NCBI GenBank assembly: GCA_963792175.1
Contig: CAWBVG010000015.1
Coordinates: 13,758-77,757 of the forward strand
Direction of reading: 5' to 3'
Source of the DNA: CAWBVG01 sp963792175
GTDB taxonomy: Bacteria; Acidobacteriota; Vicinamibacteria; Vicinamibacterales; CAVVIG01
DNA: 64,000 nucleotides
This document shows positions 1 to 10,263 of the stretch, in pieces. The stretch's first letter is position 1. Each line of letters starts with the position of its first letter. A model generated the notes under the pieces. The model did no database searches and had not been told where the DNA came from. It saw nothing but the letters and a program-made list of their open reading frames with translations. A program made the translations under genes and the position numbers.

Positions 1-1796
1 ATTGACGCGTGGCGGTAGTTCCAGCCGGCCTGGGTCGCGAGCGGAACGGCGATGTCGGGCAGCCGGATGCCGGCGCGAACGTTGCCGTCCGCGTCGACCG
101 CCGGAACACCGAAGCCGAACGGTTTGCCCACCTCGGGCGGGTCGACGCTGACGATCCCCTTGTCCCAGTCCGCTCCGAAATTCAGGTGATACGCGCGGAG
201 CGGTTGCTGTGGCAGCTGGAAGCCCGGTATGGCGGGCCAGCCAGCCCGGTCCGGAGACGTCAGCGTTCCGTCCGCGATTTTCGGATACGCGCTTGGGGGC
301 GGCGCGCGTGTCTTCGACAACCCAGCGATCGAGCGCACGGAACAGCGCACGGACCGCCGGTCGGTAGTCCAGCGGATTGAGCGCGGCGCGTCCGACCATG
401 CCGCCGCCCGTGTTCGATGCCGGAGGAAACGGTCCGGGACCATGAGGGGCGGACGCAATCATGTAGACGCGCGTCGTGGGTGGCAGCTCGGCGTCTTTCG
501 TGCCGGTCGGATCGGTGTGGACGAGCGATCCCGCCCGATTGAAGTACTCGGAATTCGTCAACAGGTGAAACAGCTTCGGGCACGGTGTTCGTCGCAACCG
601 CGCGCGCGAGCAGGCTGTCGACCTTGCCGGTTTCCGGATCGGTGGATGGGCCGTCGGTGAACGGAAAGAGGTCCACCGGGAAGAGGATGTTGAAGAATTG
701 CAGCGCATCGCGCGACGCCTGGCCGAACCGATGATTGAACGATCCACGGCCAGCGCCGCCGACCTGGTCGAAGACGCCGTCGAACACCTTGCGTCCGCTG
801 CTCGTCGGCGTTGAAGCCCTGATAGACGAAGTGCCGGAGGAAGCGGCCGCTTTGTGACACGCCCCAGCCGATCGCGTACTTCAATCCCGGCGACGGATTG
901 TCGGGCGATGTCGTCGTACTTGAGGAAGCTGATGAGATCCCGCGTGCCCGCCAGCCCACAGCCGAGCACGCGCGGGTCGCTGGTCTTGTACATGACGTCG
1001 TAAATCCGTCCCGGTTCGAAACCACCTTCGAGCGCGACGGTCAGGCCATCCGTGAAGCGCCAGCGCGATCGGGGCACGACCTGGCCCTTTGCCGTCGGTT
1101 CGTCGCGGACCGTCATCACGTTCTCGGGCGCGTTGGGCTCGAGCGCCAGATAGCCCTGATGATTGCGGTCGGCCAGCGACGCGGTCGCCGCGCGCTCGTT
1201 CAGAATGAAATTGCCGCGCACCAGGCCGTAGATGCGCTTGCCGTTCTCGCGATCACGCGACCGGGCTCGCGGACGGCCAGAGGGTCTTCAAGGCTCGCGA
1301 TCGGCATCTCCATGCGCATGGTCCAGGGCCGCATCGGCACGTCCCACTGCCATCCCATCCAGAGCAGCGTGAACCCCTGCTGCATCAGCGCGCCATCGCC
1401 GAACTCCGCCTCTGTCTTCGGATTGAGAGATGCCGCGGCTTTCTGGAAAGTCGTGAGCATGCTCTTGCCGCCGCGGTTGCCGACCTCGTAGAAGAGGCGG
1501 CCGTTCCCGCGGCGCGGATCCAGCGGCTTCAACAGATAGAAGTCGGCACTGGCCTCGACTTCACCCCGCGCGTTCCGTGGCGCGAGCTTCAGGTCGACGA
1601 TGATGTCGTTGGCGGGAAGGGCGGGATCGAGGCCGAAGTCGACCCGCCCCACGAGCTTTTCATACGGACCCGCGGCGCCGAACGGTCGGCCATTCAGCAC
1701 GACCTCCCGGCTCTCGATGCGGAGCCGCACGACACGGGCCTCGGCGGCAGACGCCAAGAGCAGAACCGTCGCCAGACTGATGGAGATCACACGCAT
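1..1796 (-). CDS. Secreted alpha/beta-hydrolase-domain protein, frameshifted and cut by window edge
   Basis: Looks like the large secreted alpha/beta-hydrolase-domain proteins common in Acidobacteriota; the substrate is unknown. The start at 1796 is preferred because it opens directly with a signal peptide (MRVISISLATVLLLAS, cleavage near AEA); an in-frame Met eight codons upstream only adds a polar tail. About 200 residues read cleanly from 1796 to 1200, then the frame changes near 1200 and again near 790. The nucleophile elbow G-V-S-Q-S-G is readable around 850-860, followed by a F-D-G-V-F-D-Q-V-G-G block near 770. The C-terminus lies outside the window. The conserved pieces stay in order across frames, so sequencing indels are more likely than decay. 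The family call is fairly safe; the function is not assigned. Confidence 0.7.
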
Positions 1797-1832
1797 ACAG
1801 CCTTCACTCTCACGCTGCAAACCACCCCACGA

Positions 1833-1906
1833 TTGAACGCAGAGATCGCAAAGCTCGCAGAGAAAAGCTTAAACCACTCAGCGTGCTCTGCGTGCTCTGC
1901 GTTCAA
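1833..1906. repeat. Inverted CGCAGAG-word array, possible terminator
   Basis: Lies between the M28 peptidase stop (1921) and the hydrolase start (1796), both on the minus strand. The outer arms TTGAACGCAGAG (1833-1844) and CTCTGCGTTCAA (1895-1906) are perfect inverted repeats. Between them the words CGCAAAG, CGCAGAG and CTCTGCG recur imperfectly, so the whole segment can fold. It may stop transcripts leaving the M28 gene. The same word family returns at 38390-38447. Confidence 0.6.
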
Positions 1907-1920
1907 CTTCTTTGACGCGG

Positions 1921-3547
1921 TCAGTCTTGTGTGCTCGAGCGCGTCGCCGGCGCTTTCGGGCGGCCGTCGGCGTTTGCGATGTCCCAGCTCACCTGATGCA
2001 CCAGGCGCGCAATCTTTTCCATCTTGACGTAGTTGATCTTCTCCGGCCGGTCGTACTGTGTGTGGTAGTCGGGGTGAAGACCCGTGATGAACCCCATCGC
2101 CGGCACGCCGCGCTGCAGGAACGGCCATTGATCGCTGCGCCGAAGCAGGTTGGAGCTGTTGTTGTCGTACCGCTTCTTCAACTCGAGCCCGATGCCGCCG
2201 TTGGCTTTCTCGACGGCGGCCGTGATGTCGGGGACTTTCGAAAACGCCATCAGGTTGAGCGCGTTGCTGTTCGATTCGGCGGTCTGGACTTCCAGCCCGT
2301 TGAACCGGTTGCCGCCGCCGACCGGAATCTCTTCGTTCCGGCCGATCATGTCCATGTTCAGGACGGCGGCGATCGTCGTCAGCGGCGCCAGCGGCTGTTC
2401 CGTGTATGCCCACGCGCCGAGCAGGCCGCGCTCTTCGGAGTTCCAGGCGGCGAACAGCACGCTCCGCTTCGGCCGGCGCCCCTCCTTCGCGGCCAGCGCG
2501 TAGGCTTCCGCGATCTCGATGAGCGCGACCACGCCGGAGCCGTTGTCATCCGCGCCGTTGAAAATCTGCGTCGCGTCGGCGCCGTTGTGATCGTAGTGCG
2601 CCGAGACGATCACCCACTCGTTCTTGAGCCGCGGGTCGCTGCCCTCGAGCAGCGCCACGACGTTGCGATCCGGCACGATGTGACGCTCGACCGAGGTGTG
2701 GATGGTCACGCGTGTGCCCGGCAGCGCCACGGGTGTGAAGCCGCGCGCGGTTTCCGCGGATTTGGCCAGATCGTCGAATGACGCGCTGCCTCCGGCGGCA
2801 AGCATCGCCGCGATCGCCGGTGAAATCTGCGCCACCGGAATGTGGATGCGATCCGCCCACGCGGCCAGCGTGTAGTTGAGAATCCGCGGCGGCTTGTCCG
2901 GCCAGTAGGTGCGCGCCGCGGCCTCGAAGTTCGCCACGCCCGGATGATTGTGCACGTCGGCCACGAAGAGCACCGCGACGGCGCCCTTTTCCTGCGCGGC
3001 GAGCGCCTTTCGCCACGCGGTCGACCACTCTGACGTGACCACGCCGTCGAACGGGACTGTTCGGATCGCGCTCGCCCGGCTCGTGATCGAGCGTGAGGAC
3101 GACCTTGCCCTTCACGTCGCCGCCATAATCGTCGTAGCCGAGCGGCGGCGCGCTGATGCCGAAACCGGCGAATGCGATGGCTCCGCTGACGCTTCCGGTC
3201 GCGCTGAATCGATGGGGATAGAACTCCTGCCCGACGGCCAGCTGCCGCGTGAGACCCGAGCTATCGGCAATCTCGAGCGTGTTGAGTGACGGCGGACCGA
3301 TGGTGGCGGTCATCAGGTTGTACGGTTGGAAGTAGGAGTTGCCGCTGGCGGCCGGCTTGAGACCCATGCGCTCGAAGCGCGAGCGGATGAAGTCGGCCGC
3401 GGTCCGGTTCTCTTCGGTATCCGTGAGCCGGCCCCGCAACGAATCGCCAGCCAGGAAGAAGAGATCCGCGCGCAGATCCTCCTGCCGGATCGATTCGTTC
3501 TGCGGCGCGCGCTGCTGGGCTAGTACCGGCGCGAGGAACACGATCAC
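1921..3547 (-). CDS. M28 family zinc aminopeptidase with PA domain (one frameshift)
   Basis: Secreted di-zinc aminopeptidase of family M28, expected to trim peptides outside the cytoplasm. The N-terminus carries a hydrophobic export signal ending L-A-P-V-L-A-Q-Q. The annotated start is a GTG at 3547; an ATG at 3614 would lengthen the signal but needs a frame change. The first ~170 residues and the rest are in different frames, joined near 3045. The middle is a protease-associated (PA) domain (V-V-T-S-E-W to D-V-H-N-H-P-G). Zinc and catalytic residues are visible in order: H and D of S-A-H-Y-D-H-N-G, G-A-D-D-N-G-S-G, E-E of W-N-S-E-E-R-G, D of N-M-D-M-I-G, and H of H-P-D-Y-H-T. Length about 542 residues, normal for PA-containing M28 enzymes. 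Confidence 0.88.
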
Positions 3548-3621
3548 GCTGAACGCAAAGACCGCAAAGGCCGGGGCTGCGGGGCGGACTGATTCGGAAC
3601 AGGGATTTCAGCATCAGATCC

Positions 3622-4011
3622 TCAATACGTGTCGCGCACGCGTCTGGAGCGGAACAGATACATCAGCCATCCGCCGTGGTACGCCATCGACGCGGCGACG
3701 TAGTAGATGGTGTCGCCGGGTATCCGATTGTTGGGAAAGTACGGCGTCGAGTATACGAAGAGATCGGTCGCGGCGGAGGAGATCAGCGCGATTTTCGCCA
3801 GCGTCACCGCGCCGGCGTGCCGGTTCGAGAGCGCGATCCCGGCAGCGACTCCCACAGCGGTGACGACGATCCGGACGACGAGGACCGCCACCACCGGGGC
3901 GCCGCGAACGGCGATCGCATCGAGCGCGCCCATCGCGGCTACCGCAAGATTGAGCGGCTGCCAAACGATGAGCAGCCGCGACAGGAGTAACAACCAGCCG
4001 CGAACTTTCAA
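3622..4011 (-). CDS. Small integral membrane protein, DUF2569-like
   Basis: About 129 residues with four strongly hydrophobic segments (roughly residues 5-27, 38-58, 68-85 and 98-116) and a basic tail S-R-R-V-R-D-T-Y. The opening W-L-L-L-L-S-R-L-L-I-V-W-Q-P-L and the W-L-M-Y-L-F-R-S-R-R-V end recall DUF2569-type membrane proteins; no enzymatic motif is seen and the role is unknown. The only available start is a TTG at 4011, and it sits inside a dispersed repeat (4003-4031), so the repeat supplies both the start codon and the upstream region. The real start may have been altered by the repeat. It ends 75 bases before the M28 peptidase start on the same strand. Confidence 0.6.
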   Translation of the reverse strand: MKVRGWLLLLSRLLIVWQPLNLAVAAMGALDAIAVRGAPVVAVLVVRIVVTAVGVAAGIALSNRHAGAVTLAKIALISSAATDLFVYSTPYFPNNRIPGDTIYYVAASMAYHGGWLMYLFRSRRVRDTY

Positions 4012-4100
4012 GTCTCAAGTTTCAAGTCTCAGGTGTCAAAGCTCAAGGCTCAAGTTTCACGGCTCCCCTTCAGGCGATCAAGGTTCTAATAAAGTCTGAG
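4003..4100. repeat. Dispersed GAGACTTGAAA-word array
   Basis: Run of 8-11 nt words of the type CAAGTCTCAAGTTT, degenerate towards 4100. The segment 4003-4031 matches 33933-33961 at all but one of 29 positions, and an inverted relative stands at 33541-33561. The array overlaps the start of the membrane protein on one side and ends at the start codon of the SixA-like gene on the other, so it forms the whole divergent intergenic space. Confidence 0.75.
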
Positions 4101-4108
4101 ACTTGATC

Positions 4109-4562
4109 ATGTTGTCTGTACCTCGTTCACCACGGCGTCGCGGTCGGACCTGAGGTTGACCCGCGCCGGCCGCTGTCGCCGGCAGGACTGGCGAACGTCG
4201 AGCGTCTGGCGTCGCAGGCCGCGGCGCGCGGCGCGAAGCCGGCCGTCGTCTGGCACAGCGGCAAGCTGCGCGCGAAGCAGACGGCCGAAGCCTACTGGCG
4301 CGCGTGCAACGCGCTCGCGGAGTTCTCGGCCACGCGCGACCTCCAGCCGGACGATCCCGCGCAATGGATTCGCGATCGCCTGCGCGGCGAAACGCGCGAC
4401 ATCCTCATTGCCGGACACTTCACCCATCTGCCGCGGCTGCTCTCGTTGCTCGTCGTCGGCGGCGAGGCGGGTGTCGAGTTTCCGATCAACGGCGTGGTGG
4501 CCTTGAAGACGGAGGATGCGGGCGAGACGTGGAGGGAGGTGTGGAGGTTGAAGAGCGCGTAA
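4109..4562 (+). CDS. SixA-like phosphohistidine phosphatase with altered RHG motif
   Basis: About 150 residues of the histidine-phosphatase superfamily, closest in layout to SixA, which removes phosphate from phosphohistidine on phosphorelay or PTS proteins. The reading Y-L-V-H-H-G-V-A-V-G-P places the nucleophile His in H-G, but the usual Arg of R-H-G is His. Later landmarks are present: V-V-W-H-S-G-K-L-R-A-K-Q-T-A-E and the second active-site His in I-A-G-H-F-T-H-L-P-R-L. The ATG at 4109 and the body are one frame apart; removing one base from the segment just after the ATG restores a normal M-L-x-Y-L-V start, so a sequencing indel is likely there. Divergent from the membrane protein, with the word array between. 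Confidence 0.72.
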
Positions 4563-4639
4563 GGAGCTGGTGGCGGTTCGTCTGTGCGCGGATGAAGCCT
4601 GAGCGCGCGCGCATGTGAGCGGGTCGGCGGGTGCGTGGA

Positions 4640-4830
<191 letters not shown>

Positions 4831-4833
4831 TTT

Positions 4834-5436
4834 CTACCGGATGACGACGCCGATCGACGCTCTCCAGAAGTGGAAGTTGCCCGGATCGAAGTTGATGTTG
4901 TCGGCGGTGCTGTTGTTCTGGATGTTACGCAGATACCGCAGGTCGCCGCGTAGTCCGAAGTGATCGGAGAAATACCCCATCACGCCGGCGCCCGCGTTCC
5001 AGCCCAGGTCGTTGTTCGACGAGCTGACGGTCGCAACCGTGCCGCCGTCGATCTGTGTCCGCAGCAAGCCAAGGCCCGCCGTGACGTACGGCCGGAGGCC
5101 GGCGCCGTGAGTTCCACCAATCGGAATCCCGACGATGAGGTTGCCCATGACGTCGATCACGCTGTTGTTGCCGAAGTCGTTCGTGGTGCCGAAGAAGCTG
5201 GGACTCCAGCCGAAGTCGAGCTCGCCGCCGATGATGCCTTTGCCCATCGCGCCAACCTGAGTGCCGATGCCGGCGCGGCCGTTGTCGAAGCTTCGGCCGA
5301 GGTTGTTGCCGTCGAATCCAGTGCCCGCGTTCGCTGCAACCCACGGGCTGATGTAGCCTTCCGCGCGCGCCTGCACCGGCGAAAACGCCAGCGCGGCTGC
5401 CGCTGTAAGTAGTAGAACCTTTCCTGCACGTCGCAT
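4834..5436 (-). CDS. Outer-membrane beta-barrel porin-like protein
   Basis: Intact 200-residue protein with a signal peptide (M-R-R-A-G-K-V-L-L-L-T-A-A-A-A-L, cleavage after A-R-A) and an alternating, glycine- and aromatic-rich body ending in F-H-F-W-R-A-S-I-G-V-V-I-R, typical of eight-stranded OmpA/OmpX-like barrels. The start at 5436 is supported by a GGAGG ribosome-binding site about ten bases upstream; an upstream in-frame Met at 5664 would add 76 residues with no signal-peptide character. Expected in the outer membrane; its ligand or role is not evident. Confidence 0.85.
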   Translation of the reverse strand: MRRAGKVLLLTAAAALAFSPVQARAEGYISPWVAANAGTGFDGNNLGRSFDNGRAGIGTQVGAMGKGIIGGELDFGWSPSFFGTTNDFGNNSVIDVMGNLIVGIPIGGTHGAGLRPYVTAGLGLLRTQIDGGTVATVSSSNNDLGWNAGAGVMGYFSDHFGLRGDLRYLRNIQNNSTADNINFDPGNFHFWRASIGVVIR

Positions 5437-5723
5437 TGCTGTACCTCCGGCTGTTCGGAGTGCAAGCGACGTACCTCGAAGAAGTACTAGACGCACATCA
5501 GCTTGCGAACGGACGAGCTCGTCCGCCGGCAGAGGTTGGCCTATCGGGACAACCAGCCCTGAGCGCCGCAGCCGGAGCCGTCTGAGCCGTTTTTCACCAA
5601 AACGCGCGTACACCCTCTGAGGAACCTTCGCGGTCCGGCGAAGGCACTCGATTCGATCGAGCACGAGCGCACTGGCCTCGCCAGCTCAGCCGATCTACGA
5701 AGGCGGCTCTAAGGGGGAGAACG
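5437..5723. promoter_or_regulatory. Divergent intergenic region with two ribosome-binding sites
   Basis: About 290 bases separate the beta-barrel gene and the PEP-CTERM gene, which point away from each other. The segment holds the GGAGG site of the barrel gene (about 5445-5449) and an AAGGGGGAGA site just before the ATG at 5724. The promoters for both genes must lie here, but no convincing -35/-10 pair could be picked. Confidence 0.5.
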
Positions 5724-6304
5724 ATGAAATCAGCATTCGGCGCCACGGCTCTCGTGGTGGCCTTCATGTTCGTCTCATCAGCGACGGCCGGAGCGACGAC
5801 GATTGCGTATGTCGCGACGCCTTTAGGCGGCAGCACCTGGCAATACGATTATTCACTTGGCGGTGGCGCTCTGTCGGCACAACAGGGTTTCGCCGTCTTT
5901 TTCGACTCGTCCCTCTATTCCACACTCGCGCTCGTCAGTGCCACTCCTCCGGATTGGGATCCCATCGTCGCCGATCCAATTGCGGATCCTCAGGTGAATT
6001 CACCCGGTTACTATGACGCCCTCGCGTTGGTGAATGCACCTGTGTTCACGGGTCCCTTCCGAGTGAGTTTCACCTGGCTGGGAGCGCAAGGCGCCATTCC
6101 AGGATCGCAGCCGAGGAGTTTTATCAGCTGGACGCCTCAGGAACTCCGATTCCTTTCGAATCTCTCCAGACCTCTCCGATTGGCACTGCTGACGTTCCCG
6201 AGCCATCGACGCTGCTCTTGATGTCGACGGGAGCCGCGCTGGTTCGATTGGCGCGCACCCGCCGCCGTCAATCCGATGAAGCGCGAGGCTCAGATTCTCG
6301 ATGA
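5724..6304 (+). CDS. PEP-CTERM sorted exoprotein (one frameshift)
   Basis: Secreted protein of about 190 residues. It starts with a signal peptide (M-K-S-A-F-G-A-T-A-L-V-V-A-F, cleavage near T-A-G-A). Near 6115 the frame changes; read in the next frame the protein continues as E-F-Y-Q-L-D-A-S-G-T and ends with a classic PEP-CTERM tail: V-P-E-P-S-T, a short hydrophobic stretch and R-T-R-R-R. PEP-CTERM tails are recognised by exosortase, which is not in this window. Without the frame correction the tail is lost. The stop TGA (6302-6304) overlaps the ATG of the next gene at 6301, so the two are translationally coupled and probably work together at the cell surface. Confidence 0.78.
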
Positions 6305-9300
6305 GGCTTTACATGGCCCGCTTCATTCGTTTCGCTGGCGGCATCCTGCTCGTCACGTCGACGACGCTGTCCACGTCGTCGACGTCGACCCAGCAATTGC
6401 TTACAATCGGCGGCTATGTAAAGGTCAGCGAAGTCCGCGTCACACGGACGGTTACTGAATTCGTCTATCGAGCGACGCTGGCCAACGCGGGATCTGCATT
6501 GGCCGGTGCCACGGCTCAAGCTTCGAGCGGCTCGAGTGCGACAACAATTGTCGATGCATCGCTGACGTTCGGATCGGTCGTTCCCGGTGGAACCGTCGTC
6601 AGCAGCGATACGTTCGCCTTTCGGCACGATCGGACGGTTCCGTTCGACTTTTCGAATATCCGCTGGGTGATCACGCCGCTGGCCGGAAACCGGCCGCCGG
6701 TTGCAAATGCGGGGGCAGATCAAACTGTCGCTGTGTCTGACAGAGTGACGCTTGACGGCACCGGCTCGACGGATGCGGATGGCGATGCACTCCTCTATTC
6801 GTGGAGCTTCGAATCTGTTCCGTCTGGAAGTCGAGCCACGTTGTCAGACGCGTCGGCGCTGATGCCGACATTTGTCGTGGATGTGACCGGCACGTATCGA
6901 GTCCGTTTGATTGTGAACGACGGTCGAGCCGATGGCGCTTCGGACACGGTCGAGATCAGCACGCGCAATTCGGCGCCGGTCGCACATGCCGGGCCTGATC
7001 AATCAGCGGTCGTGACACAGACGATCATGCTTGATGGCAGCGCTTCCTCGGACGTTGACGCCAATCCGTTGACGTTCTCCTGGACGTTGGTGCAGAAGCC
7101 GGGCGCGAGCACCACCACGCTGACGGGCCCGACTTCCGTCCATCCTTCCTTCCTGGTGGACATGCCTGGCACCTACATCGCCTCGCTGGTCGTCAACGAC
7201 GGGATCGTGAACAGCGCGCCTGCGAGCGTCACGATCAGTACCGGCGAATTCGGCGCCGGTCGCGAGCGCCGGATCGGATCAGACGGTCGTGGTTGGCGAT
7301 CTGGTCGCGCTGAACGGGAATGGCTCCTCCGACATCGACGGCGATCCGTTGACCTACAGCTGGTCTCTGACTGCCGCGCCGGCGGGCAGTACGGCGGTGC
7401 TGTTGAATCCGCTCGGCCCGACTCCGTCGTTCGTCATCAACACGCCAGGCGACTATGTTGCCCAGCTCATTGTGAATGACGGCACCGTGGACAGCGCGCC
7501 GGACACGGTCGTGATCAGAACAGACGGACGCCCGGTGGCGAACGCTGGCGCAGATCGGACGGGGCTGGTGGGCGACAGCTTGCAGCTTGACGGATCGGTG
7601 TCGTCCGATCCCGACAGCGATACGATTGGTTTCTCCTGGACAATCGTCGGCGGCCCCGTGAACGGCGCCACACTGAGCGCACCGACAACGGTCAATCCGA
7701 CATTCGCTGCGACGGCCGCCGGCACCTACACGGTCCAACTGGTGGTGAGCGACGGACGTCTCGACAGTCTGCCTGACACTACTGACATCGTGTATAACCG
7801 AGGCGCTCATCGGCCGAGCCGGCCGTTTGATTGAGAAAATCTGGCCGGCCATGACGGCCGCCGATGCCATGGGTCCGCCGCTGCTCGACCGGGCACCTGG
7901 CGAAGCGCTGAGCCGCTTGGACGGCAAAGGCGATGACGCCATCGATTTCTATATCGTCGATGCGTCGATGTGGAGGGAAGGAACGCTGCGAAGCGCCGCC
8001 GGCGTTGCGGGCCTGACCGTGAAGTCGCCCCCCGGACCCGCGGCGAAATCCAGCGCATTTGTGCTCTTGCCCGTGACCGTCGTCGAAGCAGCCAACAAGT
8101 TCCACACGTCGGCCATCCACGAGCTGTTCCACGTGCTTCAGTTTGCCCACAATGCGGTGTTGACCGGATCGCAGCTGGTGGTATGTCGAGGCGAGCGCCC
8201 GTTGGGCGGAAGCGCATTTCGACAGGGCGCTTGCGCCGTGGAGTGAATGGACCAACGGTCAGGTGTGCTTTCCGGCCGGAACGGACTGCCGTCGCCGGGG
8301 CGCGTACAGAGAGGTGTACCGACCCTGGTTTGTCGATGGCTATCAGAAGCGTAAGCCGTCCACGTCGCTAACCACCATGGGTCTCCTGAGTCCGTCAGCG
8401 ACATCGAGGCGTTCATCTGGCCGTACTTCATGGAGCAGGAGACCCGAAGCGGGTCGGCATCCATGAACGTGTGGAGCGCCGTCGAAAATCTCGGTTGTTG
8501 CGACCCAGCCGATTGAAAGATCGACTCGCTCCTTCCATTCAGAGAGAACTTCAGGAAGTCTGCCAAGCGGGATCTGAACATCGAACTGAATCCCGGTGAC
8601 GCGCTTCCAGAAACCGGGCGTTCGTCGCGCTCGACGCGACCCCGAAGATGGTTTCGACGTGAACTTCGGCGCCGCTGACGGGAAGCCACCGGTCCATACG
8701 ACCGACACGATCGTCGCGCTAGGAGACCTGAAGACAGAGATCAGTGTGGCTCCGTTGGCAGCTCAGTACGCAGAGGTGGCCGTCCCTGGCGACGACGTCA
8801 AGCAGATCATTTTCGATCTGCGCGAGATGGCGGACGCGGGCGCTGCCGCCGGCCTCGACATCGACGCCTTCGTGAAGATCAGAAACCGGAACTGGCAGCT
8901 GCGCGACCTGAACGGCCGGACCGAGCTCAGGTTCTGCACCGAAAAGCCGGATGAAGACCTCGAATCCTTGTGGTTCGTCGTCAGCAACCACACATTCCCG
9001 GCCTCCGGCGGCAGCACGGGCCGCCCCACGATCAAGCGAACGGCGACCGGCGCCCCCTGCGACGATGAATGGATCGGAACGTCCACGCTCATCTTCACGG
9101 ACCAGGCGAGCTACGAGTCCACCATGACCTGGAAGCGAAACCCTCCGGATCAGGAAGGCACAACAGTCGTGTATGAAGGCGGAGGGACGGTGGAATTCCA
9201 CTATTTGGTATTCGAGAACCTCGGGTGCACCGTGTCACCGAAGGTGTTCACGATCGATCCGGGGGAGTCAGGCATGTCGGTGGTTTATTCGAGCACCCCG

Positions 9301-9492
9301 GCCACCTTCGGTCTCTTTGGACGCATGAATAGATTCGTGACGATCAACTGCCCGTCCCTGGAACCGTTCACGACTGGCATCGCAATCGACTGGATTATCG
9401 GAACTGGCCAGGTCAGCGAGGATGGAAAGACAATCGCGGAAACCATCGTGACGCCGCAGGTCAGCAAGTCGTACCGTTTCACCCGACGCTAG
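6301..9492 (+). CDS. Secreted PKD-repeat protein with HExxH metallopeptidase-like domain (several frameshifts)
   Basis: Reconstructed as one exoprotein of about 1060 residues; it could be two adjacent genes. The N-terminus is hydrophobic, then come about four PKD/immunoglobulin-like repeats (6680-7790), each with the P-V-A-x-A-G-x-D-Q start and T-Y-x-x-x-L-x-V-N-D-G end. A frame change near 7245 splits repeat three. After 7800 follows a globular part with D-F-Y-I-V-D and the zinc motif H-E-L-F-H in A-I-H-E-L-F-H-V-L-Q-F (about 8118-8150), then W-Y-V-E-A-S-A-R-W-A-E, the layout of secreted HExxH proteins with a downstream glutamate motif. Frame changes occur near 7800, 8170, 8395 and 8515. The last 300 residues read cleanly to 9492 and look like a beta-rich surface domain. 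Substrate unknown. Confidence 0.62.
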
Positions 9493-9545
9493 AGGCTCCG
9501 TCCGCCGGTCGTCGCTGGCTGAGCTGTGGAAATGCGCCGATCAAT

Positions 9546-9611
9546 CCACGAAAGCACGAAGCAGCACGAAGAAGAAATATTGATCTTCTTCGTGTCTTCG
9601 TGACTTCGTGG
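9546..9611. terminator. CACGAAG-word palindrome, likely bidirectional terminator
   Basis: Sits between two convergent genes ending at 9492 and 9640. The left arm is built from CACGAAG words, the right arm from their complement CTTCGTG; about 28 of 30 bases pair around an AT-rich loop (AATATTGA). It can form one long hairpin on either strand. No T-run follows, so termination is inferred from position and fold only. Confidence 0.65.
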
Positions 9612-9639
9612 TCCCGGTGGAGACTGAGAGGCTGACTGC

Positions 9640-10170
9640 TTATCGCTTGTGCGATTGCGCGTAGTCGATGGCGAACTGCTTCAGGGCCGGGCTCGTGAGG
9701 CCGAGCGCGGTGGCTTCCTGGAACGCGCGCTCGGTTTCCCAGTGGTCCACCGCGAGCCGCTTGATCATCCACATCGCCGCGGCGCGATTACCGGCCGCGC
9801 AGTGAATGTACGCCGGCTCGTTGCCGGGTGTCGCGAGCGTCGCGAGGAACGTGTCGGCGACGGCCGGGTCGGGCGCCTGGCCGCTGAAGGGGATGCTGTA
9901 GAAGTTGATGCCCGCGGCCTTCGCGGCCGCCGCTTCCGCCTCGACGTTGGCGCCTGCTTCGGTGGGCAGCCGGAGGTTGATGATCGACTTGAACCCGAGT
10001 TTCTTGATCTCGGGCACGCCTTCGGGCTTCGTCGCGCCGCCGCAGGCGACGGTGGTTTCCAGGCGCGCGAAATTCGTGACGCCGGGGACTTCCGATTTTG
10101 TGACCTGAGCGCCGGCCGGACTCGCGAACGCGAACGCCGCCAGCATCAACAGCGAAAGGCGTAGAACCAT
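9640..10170 (-). CDS. Exported dual-specificity/tyrosine phosphatase-like protein
   Basis: Intact protein of about 176 residues. The start at 10170 begins a signal peptide (M-V-L-R-L-S-L-L-M-L-A-A-F-A-F, cleavage after A-G-A). The body resembles the BLH/DUF442 and DSP-PTPase type: I-I-N-L-R-L-P-T-E near the middle and the cysteine phosphatase loop H-C-A-A-G-N-R (HCxxGxR) with Cys as nucleophile. Its export is unusual for a protein phosphatase and suggests a periplasmic substrate, which is unknown. It is the last gene of the minus strand before the convergent palindrome at 9546-9611. Confidence 0.82.
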   Translation of the reverse strand: MVLRLSLLMLAAFAFASPAGAQVTKSEVPGVTNFARLETTVACGGATKPEGVPEIKKLGFKSIINLRLPTEAGANVEAEAAAAKAAGINFYSIPFSGQAPDPAVADTFLATLATPGNEPAYIHCAAGNRAAAMWMIKRLAVDHWETERAFQEATALGLTSPALKQFAIDYAQSHKR

Positions 10171-10220
10171 GAATGACTCCTTCCCGGGACCGCTTCCCGG
10201 AACGGCAATCATCCTACAAA

Positions 10221-10263
10221 GGCGGGTAGGGCGGGTAGCTAGCCCCCTAGCCCCCTAGCCCCT
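10221..10263. repeat. CTAGCCCC-word array
   Basis: Words GGCGGGTAG and CTAGCCCC repeated two and three times in the 90-base gap between two minus-strand genes. The array runs into the stop codon of the upstream gene. Same word type as at 4801-4822. Confidence 0.7.
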
